Below, one piece after another: positions 6,769 through 12,794 of a DNA stretch of 13,922 nucleotides. Position 1 is the first letter of the stretch. Every line of letters begins with the position of its first letter. The position numbers were made by a program, and so were the translations under genes. The stretch is from Actinomycetota bacterium (GTDB taxonomy: Bacteria; Actinomycetota; Thermoleophilia; Solirubrobacterales; 70-9): positions 1-13,922 of the forward strand of contig VAYK01000131.1 in NCBI GenBank assembly GCA_005884985.1, read 5' to 3'. The notes under the pieces are model-generated. The model was not told where the DNA came from, did no database searches, and saw only the letters and a list, made by a program, of their open reading frames with translations.

Positions 6769-7728
6769 GTGATCCTCACAGTCACCCTGAATGCCGCAAT
6801 CGACCGCACGGTCGCGGTCCCGAACTTCCGCCTCGGGCACCGCCACCGCGCGGTCGAGTCGCGCACCTTCGCGGGAGGCAAGGGCGTCAACGTGGCTCGC
6901 GCCCTGAAGCTGCTCGGTCGCCCCGTGATCGCCACCGGGCTCGCCGGGGCCGCCACCGGTTCCCGCATCCTCGAGCGGCTCGCCGAGGAGTCGATCCTCC
7001 ACGACTTCACCCGCATCGAAGGGGAGTCGCGAACGAATCTCGCGGTGATCGATCCGACATCTGGCGAGCAGACCGAGATCAACGAGCGCGGCCCCGAGGT
7101 GCGCGCCGAGGAGATCGATGGGTTCACCGAAAAGCTCCTCTACCTCGCCCAGGGGGCCAGCCTATGCGTGCTCGCCGGGAGCATCCCGCCCGGCGTCGAT
7201 CCCGCCGTCTACGCGCGCCTGATCGGCGAGCTTCGGCGGCTCGGCGTGTCGGTGATCCTCGACACCGACGGCGAGCCGATGCGCCTCGGCCTGCGCGCCG
7301 AGCCGGCAGTGGTGGTGCCCAACGTGGTCGAGGCGGAGGAGGCGGTCGGCCACGAGTTCAACGACGCCGACGACTTCGCGCTCGGGCTTGCGGGGCTGCT
7401 GGAGATGGGCGCCGGCGAGGCGGTCATCACCCGCGAGGCCGGGTGCGTCGCGATCGTCGGCAACGGTCACGACCGCCGTCGCTACGAGATCGAGATCGCG
7501 CCGCTCGAGCCGATCTCGGGGGTGGGCTCCGGCGACTGCTTCCTGGCCGGCTACGTGGCGGCGCGTTACGAGGGCGGCTCGGCGCGCGAGTGCCTGGCCT
7601 ACGGCGTTGCCTGTGGCGCCGAATCCACCCAGCACTTCGGTGCCGGGAGCCTCGACCCGAGCGAGGTCGAGCGACTGCTGCCCCGGATCCAGGTCCGGGA
7701 GCTGGACGTCCCGGCCGGGGTTGGCTAG
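6769..7728 (+). CDS. PfkB-family sugar-phosphate kinase (1-phosphofructokinase/6-phosphofructokinase-2/LacC type)
   Basis: Encodes 319 aa from GTG 6769, eight bases after AAGAGG (6755-6760). The N-terminus ILTVTLNAAIDRT and the GGKGVNVARAL motif (36-46) are typical of the hexose-phosphate branch of the ribokinase/PfkB superfamily. The second signature GVGSGDCFLAGY contains the catalytic base Asp256. VLAGSIPPG and VPNVVEAEE in the middle also match this branch. The reaction is ATP-dependent phosphorylation of a phosphorylated ketohexose, most likely fructose-1-phosphate or fructose-6-phosphate, but substrate specificity cannot be read by eye. No PTS genes are nearby, which weakens a specific FruK call. 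It is cytoplasmic and follows the carboxypeptidase by 28 bp, so may share its transcript. Its TAG stop overlaps the stop of the convergent M15 gene. Confidence 0.9.
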   Translation: MILTVTLNAAIDRTVAVPNFRLGHRHRAVESRTFAGGKGVNVARALKLLGRPVIATGLAGAATGSRILERLAEESILHDFTRIEGESRTNLAVIDPTSGEQTEINERGPEVRAEEIDGFTEKLLYLAQGASLCVLAGSIPPGVDPAVYARLIGELRRLGVSVILDTDGEPMRLGLRAEPAVVVPNVVEAEEAVGHEFNDADDFALGLAGLLEMGAGEAVITREAGCVAIVGNGHDRRRYEIEIAPLEPISGVGSGDCFLAGYVAARYEGGSARECLAYGVACGAESTQHFGAGSLDPSEVERLLPRIQVRELDVPAGVG

Positions 7729-8597
7729 GGGCCGACGTAGTTGACGTGCCACCACTCATCGGGCGCCTCGGTCTTGGCCCAGCCGTAGTTGGCCCCGATC
7801 TCGTCGACCACGGTGCGCATCGACGGGTCGGCGAGGTCCAGCGCGTAACCGTACTCGTGGGAGGAGGTCCCCGGCGCAGCGGCGAGGTTGCCCTGGCCCG
7901 ACAGGTAGAGGTTGTACAGGTAGAGCTGTTGCGCGTACGAGCGATACGCGGAGAAGGGGCCTCCCGGGTAGAGGTCGATTCCGTACACACGCTGCGATGC
8001 CTGCCGCATGGCGTCCCAGGCGGCGGCTGCGTTCGATGCCAGGTAGGCCTCGCCCGACGGGCACAACGGACAGTAGATGGGCGAGGTCCAATAGGGGTGC
8101 TCCTGGGGCGGCGGCGCGCCGATGCTGGTCGTCCCGGTGGTGCTTGTCGAGCCGCTGGAGGCCGGGACGTTGATCGTCTGCCCGATGATCAGCAGCGAGT
8201 CCGCGGAAAGGCCGTTGTCGGCGGCAAGCGAGCCGGGTGAGAGGCTGTTTGCGCCGGCGATCGACCACAGGCTCTCCCCTGGCGTCACGGTGTGGGAGGC
8301 CTCCGCGGTCGCCGAAGTGGAGGAGGAGCCCGACGCAACACCGGCGGAGGCCAGCGCCGCGGCGCCCTCCGCGTCGGTAGGTATCTGGATCGTCTGCCCT
8401 GCGTAGACCGCGGAATCGACCGACAAGCCGTTGAAGGCGGCGATCGTGCGGGTCGTGAAGTTGTTGGCGGCCGCGATCGACCACAGGGTCTCGCCGGGCA
8501 GGACCCTGTGAGGGGCTGCGGCGCGAGCGGAGACCGCAAGTGCGCCCGCAGTGAAGACCGTGATCGCTAACGTCGTGCGAAATCTGGGGACGGGCAC
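7725..8597 (-). CDS. Secreted protein with two LysM repeats and an M15 (VanY-like) D,D-carboxypeptidase domain
   Basis: Encodes 290 aa from GTG 8597. A signal peptide (FRTTLAITVFTAGALAVSARA) is followed by LysM 1 (about 30-73, RVLPGETLWSIAAANN) and LysM 2 (about 101-145, HTVTPGESLWSIAGANS). A Ser/Thr/Gly linker leads to the peptidase M15 domain (about 165-290). The zinc residues are readable: SSHEYGYALD gives His247 and Asp254, and EWWHVNY gives His284. The Arg-containing motif FSAYRSYAQQ precedes them. Such enzymes cut D-Ala-D-Ala or cross-bridge peptide bonds, and the LysM repeats hold them on peptidoglycan. A CPLC pair (176-179) may form a disulfide. The start has an excellent Shine-Dalgarno AAAGGAGG (8613-8606) eight bases upstream. 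It converges on the PfkB gene and diverges from guaB3. Carboxypeptidase versus endopeptidase activity is open. Confidence 0.93.
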   Translation of the reverse strand: MPVPRFRTTLAITVFTAGALAVSARAAAPHRVLPGETLWSIAAANNFTTRTIAAFNGLSVDSAVYAGQTIQIPTDAEGAAALASAGVASGSSSTSATAEASHTVTPGESLWSIAGANSLSPGSLAADNGLSADSLLIIGQTINVPASSGSTSTTGTTSIGAPPPQEHPYWTSPIYCPLCPSGEAYLASNAAAAWDAMRQASQRVYGIDLYPGGPFSAYRSYAQQLYLYNLYLSGQGNLAAAPGTSSHEYGYALDLADPSMRTVVDEIGANYGWAKTEAPDEWWHVNYVGP

Positions 8598-8738
8598 CTG
8601 CCGGTCCTCCTTTGATGTTCTGCGTTCCGGTTTTGCCTCGGGCTTCCGGCCCGTGCCGTTGCCCAGGGACGCCCTTCCCCTTTGCCGCGCCGCGCGGTCC
8701 TCCTCCCCCTGAAGGACGTCGTGCAGGCGGTGCTAACA

Positions 8739-8813
8739 TCGCCGAGGCCTTGGACAAGACGGGCCTCCAGTTGCCGCAAGCGCGTTCTTCGCCTCGCTCG
8801 CCGAGGCTTTTTT
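8739..8813 (+). ncRNA. Candidate small RNA or attenuator leader upstream of guaB3
   Basis: A plus-strand terminator (8791-8813) lies in the spacer with no plus-strand gene directly before it, so some plus transcript must end there. TGC-TAACAT (8731-8739) resembles an extended -10 and would give an RNA from about 8746. That RNA can form hairpin GAGGCC (8744-8749) with GGCCTC (8762-8767), then the terminator stem. TCGCCGAGGC occurs twice exactly (8739-8748 and 8798-8807). Both copies can pair with GCCTCG (8791-8796), which would allow a terminator/antiterminator switch in the guaB3 leader. No known riboswitch family is recognised. Existence and boundaries are inference. The rest of the 8598-8869 spacer holds the M15 gene's ribosome site and a 5-bp hairpin (8639-8653). 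Confidence 0.3.
8791..8813 (+). terminator. Intrinsic terminator in the M15-guaB3 spacer
   Basis: GCCTCG (8791-8796) pairs perfectly with CGAGGC (8802-8807) across a 5-nt loop and is followed directly by six T residues (8808-8813). This is the only textbook Rho-independent terminator I find in the window. Orientation is plus; the minus strand has no T run after the stem. It ends 56 bp before the guaB3 ATG. It either closes a small upstream RNA, catches transcription running on through the PfkB gene (antisense to the M15 gene), or attenuates guaB3. Confidence 0.75.
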
Positions 8814-8829
8814 CGTCCGCCCCCGCGCT

Positions 8830-8835
8830 TAGCCT
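8830..8835 (+). promoter_or_regulatory. Possible guaB3 -10 element downstream of the terminator
   Basis: TAGCCT at 8830-8835 fits TAnnnT and would start a short guaB3 mRNA near 8842. That mRNA would carry the purine-rich GAGGGGAG (8851-8858) as ribosome site. No -35 hexamer is visible; the expected place is taken by the terminator T run. Weak evidence, but if true, guaB3 would not depend on reading through the terminator. Confidence 0.22.
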
Positions 8836-8869
8836 GGGTCCTAACCGCCAGAGGGGAGCTGCATAGGCG

Positions 8870-10075
8870 ATGGAAGTCGAGATCGGTCGCGGCAAGAAGG
8901 GGAGAAGGGCCTACGGGTTCGACGACATCGCGATCGTGCCCTCGCGGCGGACGCGCGATCCTGACGACGTCGACATCACCTGGACGCTGGGCCCGTACCG
9001 CTTCGAGCTCCCGCTGCTGGCCGCGGCGATGGACGGCGTCGTCAGCCCGCAGACGGCGGCCGAGATCAGTCGCCTGGGCGGCCTCGCAGTGCTCAACCTG
9101 GAGGGGATCTGGTCGCGCTACGAGAATGCCTCAGAACAGCTGGAGCGGATGGCCGCGGCTTCGCCCGAGGCTGCCACCGCGACCATGCAGGAGATCTACC
9201 GCGAGCCGGTGAAGCCGGAGCTGATCGCACAGCGGGTCGAGGAGATCAAGGCACAGGGCGTGGTCGCCGCCGGATCGCTCACCCCCCAGCGCGTCACCGA
9301 GTACTACGAGATCGCCCTCGAGGCGGGGCTCGACCTCCTGGTGATCCAGGGCACCGTGATCTCGGCCGAGCACGTGTCCTCGAAGACCGAGCCGCTGAAC
9401 CTGAAGAAGTTCATCGCCGAGGTTCCGGTGCCGTGCATAGTTGGCGGTTGCGCCTCCTACTCCACGGGCCTCCACTTGATGCGCACCGGGGCGGTTGGGG
9501 TGCTCGCTGGCGTCGGTCCTGGCGCTGCCTGCACCACCAGGGGCGTCTTGGGCATCGGCGTGCCACAGGCGACCGCAATCGCCGACGTCGCCGCGGCTCG
9601 CTCCCAGCACATGCTCGAGACCGGCGAGTACTGCAACGTGATCGCCGACGGCGGCATGCGTACCGGCGGCGACGTGTCGAAGGCGATCACCTGCGGCGCC
9701 GACGCGGTGATGATCGGCTCGCCCCTCGCCCGCGCCGAGCAGGCGCCGGGGCGCGGCTTCCACTGGGGCATGGCAACCTTCCACCCCTCGTTGCCGCGCG
9801 GCACGCGTGTGGCGACCGTGCAGGACGGCACCCTGGAGGAGATCCTGCTCGGCCCCGCCCAGGAGAACGACGGCACATTCAACCTGATCGGCGCGCTGCG
9901 CACCTCGATGGCCACGTGCGGCTACGAGGACATCCGGGACTTCCAGCGAGCCGAGGTGATGGTCGCACCGGCTCTGCAGACCGAGGGCAAGCAGCTGCAG
10001 CGCGACCAGTCCGTGGGCATGGGCTCCAACGGCCGCGCGGCCGTGGCCACCGGAGTCGCTGTATCGGATGACTGA
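8870..10075 (+). CDS. guaB3: GuaB3 family IMP dehydrogenase-related protein
   Basis: Encodes 401 aa. The N-terminus EIGRGKKGRRAYGFDDIAI followed by VPSRRTRDP is typical of the GuaB3 branch found in actinobacteria and cyanobacteria. The protein is a single TIM barrel without the CBS pair that normal GuaB carries between its barrel halves, which explains the shorter length. The active-site loop GPGAACTTRGVLGIG holds the catalytic Cys221. The IMP-binding IADGGMRTGGDVSKA and IGSPLAR segments follow. Canonical IMPDH oxidises IMP to XMP with NAD+; a cyanobacterial GuaB3 has been reported to have this activity, while the actinobacterial role is less settled. GAGGGGAG lies 11 bases before ATG 8870. 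The gene overlaps guaA by 8 bp, so the pair makes XMP then GMP. No canonical guaB is in the window. Confidence 0.94.
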   Translation: MEVEIGRGKKGRRAYGFDDIAIVPSRRTRDPDDVDITWTLGPYRFELPLLAAAMDGVVSPQTAAEISRLGGLAVLNLEGIWSRYENASEQLERMAAASPEAATATMQEIYREPVKPELIAQRVEEIKAQGVVAAGSLTPQRVTEYYEIALEAGLDLLVIQGTVISAEHVSSKTEPLNLKKFIAEVPVPCIVGGCASYSTGLHLMRTGAVGVLAGVGPGAACTTRGVLGIGVPQATAIADVAAARSQHMLETGEYCNVIADGGMRTGGDVSKAITCGADAVMIGSPLARAEQAPGRGFHWGMATFHPSLPRGTRVATVQDGTLEEILLGPAQENDGTFNLIGALRTSMATCGYEDIRDFQRAEVMVAPALQTEGKQLQRDQSVGMGSNGRAAVATGVAVSDD

Positions 10076-11642
10076 CGGCCATCCGCGGATGGCCGAGTCC
10101 GCGTGCGAGGAAGTGCTGGTCCTCGATTTCGGGGGGCAGTACTCCCAGCTGATTGCCCGTCGGATTCGCGAGTGCGGGGTGTTCGCGGAGCTGCTTCCCC
10201 ACGACACCGCCCTGGAGCGGATCCGCGAGCGGCGCCCCGCGGCACTGGTCCTGTCCGGCGGCCCGGCGTCGGTCTATTCGGACGGCGCACCGGAGCTGCG
10301 CCGCGAGCTGCTCGAGCTCGACCTCCCGGTGCTGGGCATCTGCTACGGGATGCAGGCGATGGTCCACGTCCTCGGCGGCCGTGTCGAAGGCGCCGATGCG
10401 GGGGAGTTCGGACGCACCTCGCTGGTCCTCGCCGACGGCGGCGGACGTCTGCTGTCCGGCCTGCCGCACGAGCAGCAATGCTGGATGAGCCACCGCGACA
10501 GCGTCTTCAAGCCCCCGCCCGGCTTCGTCGCCCTCGCCTCCAGCCCGGGGTCGCCGGTCGCCGCCCTCGAGAGCCCCGCACGAGGCCTCTACGGGATCCA
10601 GTTCCATCCGGAGGTCGTCCACACGCCGTATGGCACGCAGATCCTCGACCGCTTTCTGCGCGAGGTCGCCGGCCTCGAGCAGCGCTGGTCACCCGCTTCG
10701 GTGATCGACGAGCAGGTCCAGCGAGTGCGCGCCCAGGTCGGCGACGGAGGAGTGATCTGCGGCCTGTCGGGCGGCGTCGACTCGGCGACCGCCGCGGCGC
10801 TCGTTCACCGGGCCATTGGCGATCAGCTCACATGCGTGCTCGTGGATCACGGACTGCTGCGAAAGAACGAGGCCCAGCAGGTGGTCGAAACGTTTCGCGA
10901 TCGGGGGATCAGGCTCGTCCACGTCGCCGCTCAGGAGCGCTTCCTGCAGCGGCTCGCCGGCGTCGTCGAGCCGGAGCACAAGCGCAAGATCATCGGCGAG
11001 GAGTTCATCCGGGTGTTCGAGGAGCAGGCTGCGAAGCTGCCGGGCGTCCGCTTCCTGGTCCAGGGAACCCTCTACTCGGACGTGATCGAGTCGGGCGGAG
11101 ACGGCCGCGCCGGGGCGGCCACGATCAAGTCCCACCACAACGTCGGCGGCCTTCCCGAGGACCTGGACCTCGAGCTCGTCGAGCCGCTGCGGATGCTGTT
11201 CAAGGACGAGGTTCGGGCTGTCGCAACCAAGCTCGGCCTGCCGGAGGGGATCGTCTGGCGACAGCCCTTCCCCGGCCCGGGCCTGGGAATCCGCATCGTC
11301 GGCGGCGAGGCGACGGCCGAGCGGCTCGAGATCCTTCGCGAGGCCGACGCGATCCTCCAGGAGGAGATCCGCGCCGCCGGGCTCTACCGCGAGCTGTGGC
11401 AGTCGTTCTGCGTCCTGCCGGTGGTGCGCTCGGTCGGCGTCCAGGGAGACGGCCGTACGTACGCCTACCCGATCGTTGTCCGGGCGGTTACTTCGGAGGA
11501 CGCGATGACCGCCGACTGGGCCCGGCTGCCGTATGACCTGCTCGAGCGAGTATCGAGCCGGATCATCAACGAGGTACCCGGCGTGAATCGCGTCGCCCTC
11601 GACGTCTCCTCGAAGCCTCCCGCCACGATCGAGTGGGAGTAG
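10068..11642 (+). CDS. guaA: GMP synthase (glutamine-hydrolysing)
   Basis: Encodes 524 aa, the usual length. The class I glutamine amidotransferase domain comes first: VLDFGGQYSQLIARRI, the nucleophile Cys92 in LGICYGMQ, and His180/Glu182 in FHPEV. The ATP pyrophosphatase domain follows, with the PP-loop SGGVDS (234-239). The C-terminal dimerisation/XMP-binding part contains KSHHNVGGLP, PFPGPGLGIRI and the terminal SSKPPATIEWE. It converts XMP, glutamine and ATP to GMP in the cytoplasm. ATG 10068 overlaps the last 8 bp of guaB3, implying translational coupling. ATG 10089 is a second in-frame candidate that would remove a short, poorly conserved extension before VLVLDFGG. The stop is only six bases from the stop of the convergent M23 gene, and no terminator is visible between them. 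Confidence 0.97.
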   Translation: MTDGHPRMAESACEEVLVLDFGGQYSQLIARRIRECGVFAELLPHDTALERIRERRPAALVLSGGPASVYSDGAPELRRELLELDLPVLGICYGMQAMVHVLGGRVEGADAGEFGRTSLVLADGGGRLLSGLPHEQQCWMSHRDSVFKPPPGFVALASSPGSPVAALESPARGLYGIQFHPEVVHTPYGTQILDRFLREVAGLEQRWSPASVIDEQVQRVRAQVGDGGVICGLSGGVDSATAAALVHRAIGDQLTCVLVDHGLLRKNEAQQVVETFRDRGIRLVHVAAQERFLQRLAGVVEPEHKRKIIGEEFIRVFEEQAAKLPGVRFLVQGTLYSDVIESGGDGRAGAATIKSHHNVGGLPEDLDLELVEPLRMLFKDEVRAVATKLGLPEGIVWRQPFPGPGLGIRIVGGEATAERLEILREADAILQEEIRAAGLYRELWQSFCVLPVVRSVGVQGDGRTYAYPIVVRAVTSEDAMTADWARLPYDLLERVSSRIINEVPGVNRVALDVSSKPPATIEWE

Positions 11643-11648
11643 CCGGGC

Positions 11649-12728
11649 TTAGCTCCAGCTATCCCAGCGCTTGAGGAAGGGAAGCGGGTCGACGGGGCCG
11701 CCGCGGTGCCAGCCCGACGGCCAGACCTCGAAGTGGAGCATGCAGCCGACCGTGCGCGCGTTGCCGGTCTTGCCCACGCGCCCGATCCGCTCGCCGGTCC
11801 TCACCCGTTCGCCGTCGTGGACGGAAGCCGGGTGGAGGAAGTGGGCGTACCGGTAATCGGTGCGGGTCCCGCGGCCGTCGATCACGACCCAGTTGCCGTA
11901 CAGCTGCGGATCCGAGCCGCGCGCCTGAACCTCGCCGCTGCGCGCCGCGACCACGCGGGTCCCGCAGGAGGCAAACACGTCCTGGCCCTGATGGACGCGA
12001 CCGCCTGAGCGGGGGGCGCCGAATCTCTGCACGGCGCCGCCATAGCCGTGCGGCCCGCGGACCGGGAACTTTGCGTCGAGGAGTCGGAACCCATGGGTGG
12101 CGTGGCCGGGACGCCCTGGCGCCTTGAGCTTGAACCGGTAGTGGCCGCGCGGGGCGGCGTGCCCCGCGGGGAGCATGCCGTTCCACCGCAGGCGGTGCGG
12201 CTTGTAGGGCAGCTTGCTCCGCTCGGTCCAGGTCTTCGCGGCCCTGCCGCCGCGCACGACCTTCACCTTCACGTTCATGGCGCCGCGGGAGCGGAAGCGA
12301 TAGCGAAGACTGACGCGGCGGTGCGCGTCGACGAACGCCTTGTGCGGCCGCACCCTGGCGCCGAGCAGGTCGAAATTCCCCGGCGCCGGGAGCCTGCGGG
12401 CGGGAACGATGCGCAGAACGTGAGGCGCGGCCGTCCCGTGCCCGCCCGAGTCCATCGGCCGCGGGTGTCCCGTGCGAGCCTGGTGGGGAACGATGACGTC
12501 CACCCGGTGACCGTTGACCGCGGTCGGCGTGGCCGGCACCTGCCCGGACTCGCCGCGGAAGTCGACCTCGGTGGTTCGGGCGAGGCGGCGACCGTCCAGC
12601 CGGACCTTGGATCCGACGGCGGCCTTGTGGCGGCCGGCGCAGCGCTCGAGACACTGGATGTCAGTGGCCCTCGGCGGTCGGGAGACGGAGGTCGCGTGGC
12701 TGCTCGCGGCGGCGCCGAGCGCGATCAT
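11649..12728 (-). CDS. Secreted M23 family metallopeptidase, downstream paralogue, with altered HxH motif
   Basis: From ATG 12728 it encodes 359 aa. An N-terminal beta-rich region has a CLERC pair and IPT/TIG-like strands (KVRLDGRRLARTTEVDF). A second Ig-like segment contains MNVKVKVVRGGRAAKTW and GHYRFKLKA. The C-terminal M23 (LytM-type) domain has the zinc pair His246/Asp250 in HQGQD and the catalytic-type His296 in YAHF. The next motif reads MLH (330-332), so the zinc His332 remains but the first His of HxH is Met330. The family cuts peptidoglycan cross-bridges; some members are inactive regulators. The start is doubtful: the signal-peptide-like stretch LGLAGAIAAMIALGAAASSHA begins upstream of ATG 12728, and only CTG 12773 is available in frame before the TAG that ends the upstream paralogue. 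Confidence 0.88.
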   Translation of the reverse strand: MIALGAAASSHATSVSRPPRATDIQCLERCAGRHKAAVGSKVRLDGRRLARTTEVDFRGESGQVPATPTAVNGHRVDVIVPHQARTGHPRPMDSGGHGTAAPHVLRIVPARRLPAPGNFDLLGARVRPHKAFVDAHRRVSLRYRFRSRGAMNVKVKVVRGGRAAKTWTERSKLPYKPHRLRWNGMLPAGHAAPRGHYRFKLKAPGRPGHATHGFRLLDAKFPVRGPHGYGGAVQRFGAPRSGGRVHQGQDVFASCGTRVVAARSGEVQARGSDPQLYGNWVVIDGRGTRTDYRYAHFLHPASVHDGERVRTGERIGRVGKTGNARTVGCMLHFEVWPSGWHRGGPVDPLPFLKRWDSWS

Positions 12729-12794
12729 TGCGGCGATGGCGCCGGCGAGTCCAAGGCGGGCGAGGTCGTTCAGGGCGCCTAGGCTATCCGGCCG

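Noticed and set aside
8598..8760. c-di-AMP (ydaO) or c-di-GMP (GEMM) riboswitch upstream of the LysM-M15 gene
   Set aside because: GGCAAAACC and a GC hairpin gave partial resemblance on the minus strand, and GCTAAC on the plus strand, but the other conserved blocks and the required length and order are absent.
8639..8813. SRP RNA or 6C RNA in the M15-guaB3 spacer
   Set aside because: The SRP tetraloop and asymmetric-loop signature is missing. Only one C-rich loop (8702-8712) is present, where 6C RNA needs two.
7756..8895. 379-codon minus-strand ORF covering the M15 gene and spacer
   Set aside because: It is an out-of-frame shadow of the LysM-M15 gene, with Arg/Gly-rich sequence and no motif; it also runs through the terminator and into guaB3.
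11650..11661. TAGCT-CC-AGCTA palindrome at the guaA/M23 junction as a terminator
   Set aside because: The 2-nt loop cannot form a stable hairpin and there is no T run. The bases also encode the conserved C-terminus of the M23 protein.
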